Position numbers and translations under genes: made by a program
Shown here: in pieces, positions 53,784 through 64,000 of the stretch
How positions within the stretch are numbered: the first letter of the stretch is position 1
Layout: every line of letters starts with the position of its first letter
Notes under the pieces: model-generated
Told to the model about the DNA's origin: nothing
Database searches by the model: none
The model's input: the letters and a program-made list of their open reading frames with translations, nothing else
From: Macrotrachela quadricornifera
Taxonomy: Eukaryota > Rotifera > Eurotatoria > Philodinida > Philodinidae
Assembly (NCBI GenBank): GCA_022393335.1
Contig: JAJEKB010021016.1
Span: 1,112,638 to 1,176,637 of the forward strand
DNA length: 64,000 nucleotides
Direction of reading: 5' to 3'

Positions 53784-54809
53784 GGTCACCATCGGAACTT
53801 GCTGTTGCACAAAAATATTGTCTTTTCTTCAGCAAATTGAATAGTAACAACTTTTCCTTTAAATATCTCAAAATTGTGTCAAAAATATGAAGAAAAAAAT
53901 CTTTAATGTTCATATAATATTTCGACCTTAGTAAACAGACAGGATTCGAACTTTGACATACGATCAGGATTCGTCAAGCTTTTGTTTCAGTATAAGTGCC
54001 AAAGCAAACAACTCTTATCTAGATAGTTTTTGTCTAGGATCGGGAGTTTTATCCACTACTGTATATCACGTCAGTTTAACCAAATGTGTTTCTTATTCTT
54101 TTGCTATTTGAATAAAAACTTACTATTTTATTAATTCAGGTTTTTACGCAGATAAAGGATGTTGTTGTTATTGTGATACATAATGAATTATCATTCAGTG
54201 CCATAGCTCTACCTACTTTTTAGATATGATTGGTTAGGCAAGAGTACTACCATAAAAAATACTCTAACGGCGATAATAAATATGGTAGAATAAAGGATAT
54301 TTTTTCATTCAATCATCAAGCGATGAGGTGTACATTACTGTGATTTTTCTTTTTCTTCATATAATATCTATACTTAACACTATGTTTAAGTAGTGTTATA
54401 CCTTCATGCATGACTGTAACCATTACAGTAATCGCATAATTTTCTTTCATATTTAGCGATAAAAGTAGGATATTATTATAATGTGATGTATGATAGAATA
54501 CACGTGCGCCCACATATACATATTTGCCGTGGACAAAAGCATTTGAATGAGAAAAAGAAATTAAATGATAAATAACATACATTACGTTGTATGTTTGAGA
54601 GACGATGATTTATCGTTTTCTGTACTTATTAATACCACTCGAGCATATTTTAGTTTTAGGATATTTTTATTCAAATAAGCTCTATCACAAAAACAATATC
54701 GATCAAATTCGATTCAGGCATCATTCTATTTTGAAACAATGACACCAACTTGAGCTCAGACAAAATCTGAATCGATAAAATTATAATTTTGTTTTGTTTC
54801 TAGTAAAAA

Positions 54810-55107
54810 AGAGTCTTACAAACATAAATTGTTTATTTGCTTGCTTGTATGCCCGCACCTCATTGATTGATCCAAAAATTAAGTAAAGATAAAAAAGAGT
54901 TTTTTTTATAAGGGTTGACCAAGGGTTTATCGAGGACGAGGCATTCAAATCTGAAGTCAGTTTTCTAAACCTTTTTAAACAGCTCAATTTTTTAAATAAA
55001 CGACAAATTTTTAACAAAAAATATTTGTGTTTATGAAGTTTGGTCAAAGGCAGTTGATGTCCAGGAACTTGAATCTGACTTCGGTTTTTTTTAATTTTAT
55101 AAATGAA
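54810..55107 (-). repeat. Right arm of the long inverted repeat
   Basis: This is the reverse complement of 51491-51745, sharing for example the blocks around 55000-55080 with 51520-51610. It has an extra block near 54870-54930 that the left arm lacks. Confidence 0.75.
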
Positions 55108-55930
55108 TAGCTTGCCGGTAGTTTAGAAACGCGATTTCTATGAGAAAGAACTGAGCGAGTCTTTAGACGAGCGTTATTTATTTTTATTAAGGCATCTTAT
55201 GAGAATGAAAATTATTCGCAAAAGAGAGACTGATATAGGATCAATAAATATCATATTGTCAAAAATTTTTACTCTCGAATTTTATTACTGAAATCAATAA
55301 TCCATTCGGTGAAACTATGATACATAGAATACCAATTTGATTGATCATAGAGCAAAAGTTATAAGAACCATACTAATAATGACTAAATGATATCGTTAAA
55401 ATTGGTATTTTTTAGTGTAATCTGCATATTTCCATAAAAATTTAATCCATTTCTCAACTGTAATAGACTATTCGATGGTCCATCGAACGCTCTATCAAAC
55501 TAAATACACAACAGGATTAAATTAAATACTTAAATAAGATTTTGCATCAAAATAATGAAAAGCGTAAAGTCCATTCTACATTAGAAGTCTGTGTGAGCTT
55601 CTAAACTATCTACTGTTCAAATTTTTTTGGAGGAAGCTTCTATTATGGGGAGGCTACTAATATGGCTTTTATGAAGAAATTTCCAAAAGCATAAGAAAGT
55701 TATTGTTTCAATCATCTTGACTATGTATGTGAGATAAGTTCAATTAATTTTATAAAATTCTTGGGACCTAAACATAGAGATACAAAAAATGCTTGCCTAT
55801 GTGATAAACTACAAACCAACAATGAAGTGGAAAACGTTCTGTACAAATAGCATCCCCTGATTATGTAATCTTTACTTATATATATTTACAAAAAGAGTAG
55901 TTAGTTATTCTTATTGTCAGAAATAACTAA
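55108..55930. other. Spacer without recognised features
   Basis: This is an AT-rich stretch between the inverted-repeat arm and Helitron copy 2. No gene, RNA or repeat is recognised. Confidence 0.5.
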
Positions 55931-56641
55931 TCTATATATATAAAGAAGGAATTATGTCCTTTTTTCTGTTTTTTATACATTCGGACACCGCACGAGCTAG
56001 CGGTGCCAAGCTTTTCTTAACAAACTCTTAGGTCCCGATGAGGATTGAGAGCGGGTAAGGATAAGCAGTGGTCAGATTGAGGTGAAATATCACACAGGTT
56101 ATGATACGTTACAATTTTCACGAATCTTTCAGGAACTTCAGAGCATCTGCTGATATTGCTAGAATATCTACCTTTTACTATCACTTTTTTCTGCATTGGA
56201 TGTTAGTATAAATTTTGATAATAGGCATGAGTTAAGTGAAAGACACACATCTCACACTATTTGCTGAATTATCCGATTGAAGAATGATCATAAGTGTATG
56301 CACGGCGGAACATGCAGTAATAATATATAGAAAGGCAAGGTGGAAAATGCTGGCACCCAGCACCCTGGCACCTCAGCACTCAATCAGCACCTTGTGGTGG
56401 AATTTAAAGAGCAGAATCAAGACGTCATATTTTATCACAGGGTGCTGAGAAAAGCAGTTAAAATAGTGGAAAAGTCGTTGAAGGTGCTGATTGGGTGCTG
56501 AGGTGCCAGGGTGCTGGGTGCTAGCACTTTCCCCCTTGTGAAAAGGTTACAAGCAAGCTCGTTATATGCCTTCGGTCGTTTTCTGACATGCTGAGTTTTC
56601 AACATAGAGATTTCCCGAGCAACGCCGGATACTACCACTAG
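55931..56641 (+). mobile_element. Helitron-like element, copy 2, carrying a nested insertion
   Basis: It starts with TCTATATATATAAAGAAGGA after an A, and ends with CGAGCAACGCCGG, then ATACTACCACTAG, before a T. It has the same internal landmarks as copy 1, such as CACGAGCTAGCGGTGCCAAG and GTGTATGCACGGCGG. It is interrupted by an inverted-repeat element at about 56338-56537. No helicase or Rep gene is seen. Confidence 0.75.
56338..56537. mobile_element. Nested short inverted-repeat element (about 200 bp)
   Basis: The arms at 56349-56396 and 56483-56528 are near-perfect inverted copies built from CAGCACC/GGTGCTG units. The outermost bases GGTGGAAAATGCTGGC and the reverse-complement right end GGGGGAAAGTGCTAGC pair. 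GAAAGG/GAAAAGG lies on each side and may be a decayed target duplication. Copies 1 and 3 of the Helitron lack this insert, so it jumped in after the Helitron. Confidence 0.72.
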
Positions 56642-57241
56642 TTTCTTATATATAAACACACTCTTGAGCTGATCATACAAAATAAAATAAGCTTTTTTCT
56701 TTTTTGTAAATTTTATTAATTGACTAGTTTCTGTCAAGTTAAATCTTGATGTCGTCAGAATCTCTGGGTAAGTTGTAATAAGCCTTTTTTCTTTCTTAAT
56801 TAACAAATCTGGTAAGAGCTAATATGATCTCTTTTTTGACATCATCCATTTCTTTCAAACTACATGCTTTCATTAATCTTTTTATGGCTGTTACTCCTCC
56901 TTCTTGAGGAATCATTGTATATAGATTAGTAACATCTATATGATTGACAAGAAAACGTTGAGAAAATCTTAAGAAATCAAATCTCTAAACATTTTGAAAG
57001 AAATATAAATTTTCATTTTCATTAATTTTTATTAAAAAGAAAAGTTTCTTGATTCTTTTTGTATAATAATATGAACTAATATTTTATTTATTTAAAAAAA
57101 TTGGTTTTAATAGCCGACATATGAATATGTAGGATTAACGTCGTTTTTTGAAGAAGTATGATGATGAAGATGATGCAATGCTTTTATAGAAAGAAGATCA
57201 AATATTATTCAAGATAAAAAATGAATATTAAGATACTTACA
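56642..57241. other. 600-bp spacer downstream of the EF-hand gene
   Basis: AT-rich. It probably includes the 3' untranslated region of the EF-hand gene; no distinct signal is recognised. Confidence 0.4.
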
Positions 57242-57663
57242 TCAATACCAGCGTGCTTGTTGATTACCAAGATACAGTTGCATTTCATATGGATCGATAC
57301 GACCATCACGATTTAAATCGGCTCGTTGAAAGTCTGATAAATCAGCGAGTTCTCTACGACTTAAATAACCATCATGATTTACATCAGCTGCATAAAATGC
57401 TTGAGCTGCTTGTTTAGGATGTATACCTAATGTTGGTGCTATAAAATTCATATATATTATTGTATTATTTAGAGCACTAAAAAAAGCAATAAAAAATTTG
57501 ATTTACCCGCAACTTGAATAAATTCTTGTAAGTTAATGCGACCATCACGATTACGATCGGCAAATTCAAAATTATTAAAATTTCTGAATTCATTGAAGTC
57601 TAAAAATCCATCACGATTTCTATCTGCTTCATCGAAAGCTCGTCGATAATAACTGTATGCCAT
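57242..57663 (-). CDS. Four-EF-hand calcium-binding protein, 117 aa, two exons
   Basis: Exons are 57507-57663 and 57242-57438, joined in phase 1 across a 68-bp intron (57439-57506). The protein carries four canonical 12-residue calcium loops: DRNRDGFLDFNE, DRNRDGRINLQE, DVNHDGYLSRRE and DLNRDGRIDPYE. All have the D-x-[DN]-x-D-G pattern and the closing Glu, so all four should bind calcium. Loops within each pair are only 10 residues apart, far closer than in calmodulin. No signal peptide or membrane segment is visible. The ATG at 57663 opens directly into the first helix (MAYSYYRRAFDEAD). A calcium sensor or buffer role is likely; no specific orthologue is recognised. Confidence 0.82.
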
Positions 57664-58135
57664 CTGTATATATTATAATCAAAGAATAATTAATCAATAG
57701 GAAATGTTTGAAATGAATGTGTTTGAAAACTAAATAATCTGTTACATTTATATAGTTACAAGTTTCATGTATGTTTACATAAAACGGATTTTTCCAAATA
57801 GTTTATGGTCTAATTCATAAATTCAGGAAGAAAAACAAGGAAAGCCTTTTGTTTTTTTATTTACTCATCTGATTTTTTATGTGTGTTATTAATGACGTGT
57901 ATTGCGTTCCGCTTTATTAATTACTATAACAAAGTGTAATTACAATGAGTCACCATCAACATTTGATTTATTTGTAACTTCTCTCTGAGTAGCAAATTAT
58001 TTTTTAAATTTTTTTTGCATGTCATATCATTATACAGTATATGATATTGAATATTTTTAATATATATTCATTAAGTAATGAATAAAAATGAATTGATTAA
58101 TGAAATTCTAGATTTTATAGCTACATAACACACTA
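57664..58135. other. Upstream region of the EF-hand gene
   Basis: 470 bp, AT-rich, without a coding frame. The promoter of the EF-hand gene is expected here, but no specific box stands out. Confidence 0.4.
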
Positions 58136-59037
58136 CTTAGGTCTGACCAAAAGTTCTAAGAACATTACATAAAAGTATAGAGATAAGGAGATATTTTTAG
58201 TTTTGTTTTATCAAATGTTGAGGATAGTTGGCAGTATTATTTATTCCAAGACAAATTCTTTCTAACGATTAGTTAAAAGTTTTTTCGAAATCTTTTTCGA
58301 AAAATTTTTTAGGTACCTTGGATATTGCATGAGCTAATCAAGTTTCACTTATCTAGTTACCTAAACTATGTTTGATAAAATTAGTTAGTCAGAAATTATA
58401 TAGCATCAGGCCTGGCGAATATCGTCGATACGACATTATATTGTTACTTTCTTCTGTCAAATAATTAATAACATTAGATGAGTATGAAGTCCCCGATGAT
58501 CATCAAGCATGTTTGTGCATTTTGAACCTTATGTCTCTATTTGTTTTTCTATTTCATTAAAAAAAGGGCTTCAGACAATTTTCGATATAGCACTCATACT
58601 CTACGATCTTGTCTTTACCTATACTCAGAATTATTTAATTTGAAGAATACATCATAGAAAGTTTTGATCAAAATCTGTCTTCATGAACAGCAGTGTTAGA
58701 TGATTCGTCTTCAATAAGCCAGCTGAAATCAAATGACTTTTGACTGATCTATCTAAAAAAATCCATGATCTATCCCTAGTAGTGCTAGAACACAACTGAC
58801 ATGATCGAACAAACTTTTGCTGAATTTTTAAAACAAATGAAACTTGACTAGCTCATACAATATCCAAGGTACCTAAAAATTTTTTCGAAAAAACTTTTAA
58901 CTAATCGTTAGAAAGAATTGGTCTTGGAATAAATAATACTGCCAACTATCCTCAACATTTTATAAAACAAAACTAAAAATATTTCCTTATCTTTATACTT
59001 TTATGTAATGTTCTTAGAACTTTTGGTCAGACCTAAG
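58136..59037. mobile_element. 902-bp Tc1/mariner-like element with about 200-bp inverted repeats, flanked by TA
   Basis: The ends read CTTAGGTCTGACCAAAAG and its reverse complement CTTTTGGTCAGACCTAAG, each bordered outside by TA (58134-58135 and 59038-59039). The arms, about 58136-58350 and 58840-59037, match with few differences. The roughly 490-bp middle has no long open frame. TA target sites and a TTAGG-type end point to the Tc1/mariner superfamily. It lies between the EF-hand and nuclear receptor genes. Confidence 0.78.
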
Positions 59038-59267
59038 TATAGTCCGAACAATAGTGTGTTTTATCCTTAGAATAAAAATATCTCCATATACATAAATAAA
59101 TAAAAAAAAAACAAAATCGTTTAGGTATGGTAGAACTAGATTTTGATCTTTAGAAATGTTCACTTATTTTCGGACGTTGACTTAGGCAACTTGTCAATTT
59201 ATTGAAAGAAAAATCTGGTTTAATTTAATCATTATATTAAATACAACAATTATAAATAAGGAATAAA

Positions 59268-60504
59268 TCACTTGTCAGAAATAACAAATGTTTGTTCAAT
59301 TTGTTCAACAATAGAATCAATTATATTTATATATTCATTAACTTGAACTGCGCTGATAATGGTACGATGAAAATAAAAAATAGCTCGTATTAATTGAGAA
59401 AAACGTTTAATAGTATCTTGATAACCATATTTATATATCATATATTTCCATGCTAATTCTATATATGTATCTTGAATATATAAAACTTTTTTAATATCTT
59501 TCAAATACATTGAAGGAGTATTTGTAAAATTTGTATAATTAGTCGTAGCAAAAGATAAAGCAGCAACAATTAATTTAAGAAATGTTCTATCATAATCATG
59601 ATATTCATCTATCTTCTTTGCATTTATCACTACATCTAATCCAAAAATAATTTCACTATTAGAAGAGAAAAGTGGATCATTCCATAAATTCATATTATGT
59701 AATACAATTTCTCCACCAAAACCTGTAGTATGTTTAATAGTGGTATGAATTAATGTTAATTGATCTTGTAAACTTAATAAACGATAATCACCATTTTTTT
59801 CACATATTTGTTGAACTTTGAATAAAATTGATGTATCGATTTCAATAATAGATCCACATGCATAACGTAGTTTAGGAGGAAGAGCTCGTTGTTCTGATAT
59901 ATAATTTTTAGCTAGTATCTCTCCACCATATTCATCATAAGAATGAACTAAATTTGATATATAATTCCATTGATCAATAGATAATGTTGATTGATCTGAT
60001 TGTAAAATATTTAATGTTGGAATCTTAGAAAGAAATAAAAAATAAAATTAATAAGATTTTTTTCTTACCAAAATATTCGATACAATTATCGGTGTTTGAT
60101 TGATTATTTTTCTTCTAGTTTTTCTTTTATATTGTTTTGTTAAAGGACCTCGTATTAAGTCAATTCGCATTTCATTTGAAAAACATTTCATAAGTCGACA
60201 ATAAGAACATGTATGTCGAGTATTTTGATTTATTTCGCAATTATTATCAAAATTACATTTAAAATATTCCTAAAAAGAAAAAGAGAATCGATGGAAATAT
60301 ATGAAAATAAATATTAATTTATCTAACTTGTCCTTTTATTGCATTACGTTGAAAAAATATTTTACATGCATTACATGTCATAGCACCATAATTTGAATGT
60401 ATAGCTGATAATCCACAAATTTTGCATATATGAGAAGATTTTTTTGATTCTTGTATAACATCGACTAATTTTAAAGATAATGAATTATTATCTTTACTAA
60501 CCAT
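59268..60504 (-). CDS. Nuclear hormone receptor, 377 aa, three exons
   Basis: Exons are 60328-60504, 60069-60269 and 59268-60023, joined in phase 0 (introns of 58 and 45 bp). The DNA-binding domain spans about residues 27-95. Finger 1 is CKIC to CNAC, with P-box CNACKIFF. Finger 2 has the C-x5-C-x9-C-x2-C spacing (FKCNFDNNC, HTCSYC) and ends RLMKCF. A basic hinge (KRKTRRK) follows. The last 250 residues form a helical region of ligand-binding-domain size, with low obvious similarity to well-known receptors. It should act in the nucleus as a ligand-regulated or constitutive transcription factor. The CNACKIFF P-box differs from CEGCKGFF of classical receptors, recalling lineage-expanded invertebrate receptors. 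No subfamily can be assigned by eye. Confidence 0.87.
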
Positions 60505-61436
60505 TTGTACTATTATATTTGTTCAAAATATAATTATGTAGATATAAATATAGATGAAATAGAAAAAAAATACAAAATATAAAGGTCACATGTAAGTATG
60601 ATATGAGAAGAACAGAAAAAAAGTATCTTTTCCTTCTAATGTAGAAAGACAGTGAAGAAACAAAAAATATGTATGCAAGGCTTCATCTATAGAAGAAAGC
60701 ATATTTTTTGTGTAGAACGAGGAAAAGAAGAAATGTACCCATTGATCTCTTTTTATCGGAATATGAAGGACAAACAATTTTGTTCTTTTATTGTTTAAAA
60801 AATAAATCTAAATGATCAAATTTCGACAGTGTGAAAATAGAACTTTTTTTATCGCTTTTATTCATGTCATCATTCCATAGTTAATTATCAGTAACTGTTT
60901 CAGTTTTCTTATTAAATGAATAATATTTGACTAATAATCATTTTTAAGAGTACAGGAAAAAAAAAACAAAGATAAAATCAATAGTAGAGAAGTCAAAAGC
61001 AAAAGATTTTATAAATGATATCGAAATATCACAAATACCAGAAAATATATGATAATTCAATAGAATAATATATATCAACTGAAGACGAAATAGAAACTCT
61101 AAACATGAAAATTAAAGGTATTTAGTATTTGATATGTTATATTTGAAGTAGATCAGATAAAATAATTAGATGATGCTTACGATCATATGTAGAAAATTTA
61201 TTGGCTAAATAGACATTGATTATTTATTTAAAATATATAACATCAAAATTTCTTTTTTAGATTTATATATTATTAGTTTATATTTTCGTATCAATGGATA
61301 TGTGAAAATATACATTTCAGCAGACATAAAATAAACAAAAAAGACACTACTAGGAACAAACAACATAAAATATTTAGTTCACTATAAGATACAGATGTTT
61401 AAAAAACTATTTACATAACATCTTTTACAGATATTA
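60505..61436. other. Upstream region of the nuclear receptor
   Basis: This 930-bp stretch is AT-rich, with no supported gene and no repeat recognised. The promoter of the receptor gene is expected near its left end. Confidence 0.4.
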
Positions 61437-61860
61437 TCTATATATATATATAAAGAAGAAAGTTTATTTGTCTGCCTGTTTTTTATGCAGTTGGAGGCCG
61501 CACGAGATAGTGGTGCCAAATTTTTCATGGCATACTCTTAGGTGCTGGTGAAGATCTAGCTGAAATTTCACAAAGGTTATGATACAATACAATTTTTCTT
61601 AATTTTTCAAAAACTTCGGAGCATTTGCTGCTATTATTAGAATATTCACCTCTTAGTGTCACTTTTTTTGCATTGGATGTTAGTATAAAGTATGGCAATA
61701 TGCATGAGTGAAGAGAAAGATAGCCACACTCCCACACTATTTGCTGAATTATTCAATTTAAAAATTAATGTAAGTGTATGCATGATGAGACATGTAGTAG
61801 CAATAGATGAAAAGGTCTGAAGCAAGCCTTCTATACAAATTCTGTCGTTTTTCTATATCT
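61437..61860 (+). mobile_element. Helitron-like element, copy 3, 3' end missing
   Basis: It starts with TCTATATATATATATAAAGA after an A and follows copies 1 and 2 through GGCCGCACGAGATAGTGGTG and on to AAGCCTTCTATACAAATTCTG. The similarity stops near 61860, before the GCAACGCC and CTAG 3' terminus, so the copy is truncated. Confidence 0.68.
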
Positions 61861-63190
61861 GTGTTTTTCGAATCCTTTTTATAGTGTAGTGAATAAACCA
61901 CGACGAATACTACACCGTACTAGAATTTGATATCTGATCTGTTCATTTTTTGAATAAAAATAAGATAAATATATCTTTTTATCGGGCGCAACAAAAAAAC
62001 ATTTATAATCGAAATTTGAACATTTTTAACTTTTTGACTTGAAAAATGTTAACTAATTCGGTGTCTTCTTCAGTCGTTTCATATAGAAATTGATAGTTTG
62101 TTACGATTAATATATGATATCATCACGGTTCAATATTTTATTCGTTCACTTTCACTTAATCAATAAGAGATAAAATCGACACATGATAAAAAAACAGATC
62201 TTATCTTCTATTTTATTATTATGATATTAGTTGAAGTATGATCCAATACTATAGAAGAATAAAGCATTCTCTTTTCTATGAGACTATATAGAGAGAAAGT
62301 TTCTGAAAGCTTAGTATACAATACTAAAGTGCCATTGCCACTATTTTTGGTATGCCCTAAGTATGTTATTGTCTAATCAAAACTATTTGAATATACTTTT
62401 TATTGTTATTATTTAAAATTTATATAAATCTTGATTGATATCACAAATGTTAATCCATCGATATTTTCTCATAAACCCGTTATATCCATGAATAAAAAAA
62501 TCTTTTTGAATCATATGAAGTTTTTTAAAGATTACTATATAGACTTAACTATAATCAAAATTCTCATAATTGCAAAAATTTTTTAACAATATACTTCAAT
62601 GAACATTTATTTAAAAATATAGAGCGATAGATAGACATTGATTGTGATCAAGTTTCTTTGAATACTTTTATTTTTTCTAAAGTAATTAAATAAAATCGGA
62701 AGAAGAAAAAGAAAAAAGTAAAGTATTATTTGTCCGTTAGTTTATTCATTCGATTAGAGTCTGTTTATTTTTCAACTTTCTTCCTTCTCCAGTCAAATCT
62801 GTTTTTATGTATAATTTCCGAGAAAACAATATTAATTTTTCTCGATCCTATAGAACATTTGATTTCTATTACACATAGTTGCAAAATAAATGATAGAATT
62901 AATACGTAAGAATACAATGTCATGTTATTTCAACTTATTTCTAAGAAAATTTTTTCATAGAAATTGATTGATACAATTGAATAAAAGGATTTTTTCTTTT
63001 CGGAGAATATCTTATGTTTACCCATCTTCCGATCATTTTAAAGTTTACATTCAAAAAAAAAATAGAATAAAGTTTATTTTCAATTATTGACATCATAAAT
63101 ACAAGTTGAAAAAAATTTCTAGTAAATATATTTATTGTGTTATTTCTTTTCTTATTTTGGTATTTTTTTTTGTCAGTATATTACAAATTG
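61861..63190. other. Gene-free AT-rich stretch
   Basis: 1.3 kb of very AT-rich sequence with homopolymer runs. No gene, RNA gene or repeat family is recognised. Confidence 0.45.
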
Positions 63191-63272
63191 ATGAAAATGA
63201 AAAGAAAAATAGATCCAATGTGTAATCCAATTTGGTGGTTCATTATTTTGTTAATGGTCAACCAAACAATAG
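63191..63272 (+). CDS. Possible first coding exon with a signal peptide
   Basis: ATG 63191 opens 27 codons: a basic N-terminus (MKMKRKIDP), a hydrophobic core (IWWFIILLMV) and a short polar end. They run into a good donor, ATAG|GTAAAA, in phase 1. This looks like a signal peptide or membrane anchor exon of a secreted or membrane protein on the plus strand. No second exon is recognised before 64000, so the rest would follow after a longer intron. It could also be chance in AT-rich sequence. Confidence 0.28.
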
Positions 63273-64000
63273 GTAAAAATACTTCAGAAGCTTTTCATCT
63301 TAATTGAGTTGTAAAACGTAATTTGTTCTTCAATTTAAGACCTTTCAAAGGCTTCTAGCATATAAAATAGTAGAGAAATATTTGAAATATAAACAGTATA
63401 GCAAACAAAGCGATATTAGTTTGTCAGATGTTATCAACTATGACGAATCAATTTAAAAAGTATATGTGCATCTTCCTTCCTCAATAATAGAACAAACCTT
63501 TTGTCCATGATAGAAATCTATTCTATATAACAAGATTATTTTTGAAAATTTTAACACTTGAAAATGATATGTGCAATGGTCTTCTAGTATTGTGAGGATT
63601 ACTTGTGTAGTGTCTATATTCCATAGATCAGCCGTTTCTCCAGTAGAAAAGCAACAGATAATCGAAATATGATAGTGTTTTCGAAAGTAGACACTAAGGA
63701 CTATCCAACTACGCTAAAATCTCAAAATCGAATATTTGACAAAGAATTGCGATTTTTGAGGAATAGAGGCTCTTAACTTAGAAGATAATAACTTGATCGA
63801 AAAGGATTCAAATATGTCTTGTACTACTTATTGTATATTGTGATACATCAAAGTATTTATTTGACATCTGTTTGAAATATTATCAATGATAAAATATTGA
63901 ACTTTTTTTGTATTTCAATGCAAATGATGCTTTTATGAGATATTAATGAATATCATTCAATGAAAAACATGCAAGTAGTGTCTTCAAAACTATTTTTTTC
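63273..64000. other. Right end of the window, no feature recognised
   Basis: AT-rich. If the exon at 63191-63272 is real, this is its first intron. Confidence 0.35.

Larger units (their letters stand above)
51746..54809. other. Gene-poor interior between the inverted-repeat arms
   Basis: Apart from the two foldback elements at 52216-52780 and 53341-53783, this AT-rich stretch holds only short open frames without recognisable domains. If the arms are the ends of one element, this is its degenerate interior. Confidence 0.5.

Noticed and set aside
56435..56806. 123-codon minus-strand frame
   Set aside because: It spans the nested palindrome and the Helitron 3' end. It has no domain and crosses element borders.

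Overview
The window looks like a piece of an animal genome, most plausibly a bdelloid rotifer. It is strongly AT-rich, and genes are cut by many GT-AG introns, mostly 47-110 bp. A nuclear hormone receptor and an EF-hand protein (both metazoan in style) sit about 7-11 kb from a bacterial/fungal-type non-ribosomal peptide synthetase (NRPS). Horizontally acquired NRPS genes carrying host introns are known from bdelloids. The species assignment is inference; the gene content and introns are read directly.

Positions 1-49806 (minus strand) hold one giant intron-rich NRPS, read right to left and still open at position 1. I resolved 38 exons and 37 introns. They join in one frame into 31,677 nt, or 10,559 codons, with no stop. 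Domain order is C(start), then C-A-T nine times (modules 1-9), then the start of a tenth C domain. No epimerase, methyltransferase, reductase or thioesterase lies in the window, so the end of the assembly line is off the left edge. Almost every module is the same exon cassette: C plus the A-domain start (about 1610-1625 nt), 306-315 nt, 331 nt, and 996-999 nt. Phase-1 introns at both cassette borders make a module a frame-neutral unit. Modules 6-10 were made by tandem duplication that also copied the long introns between them. Module 4 is an outlier of different ancestry, and the second C domain has lost its catalytic histidine.

Positions 49807-57241 hold no convincing gene. They contain a candidate TATA box for the NRPS, two Helitron-like elements (one carrying a nested inverted-repeat element), two foldback/MITE-like elements, and a pair of roughly 250-bp inverted repeats 3.1 kb apart.

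Positions 57242-60504 hold two minus-strand host genes: a two-exon, four-EF-hand protein of 117 aa, and a three-exon nuclear receptor of 377 aa. A 902-bp TA-flanked inverted-repeat transposon lies between them. Positions 60505-64000 are AT-rich and nearly empty: a truncated third Helitron-like copy, and a possible signal-peptide first exon on the plus strand.
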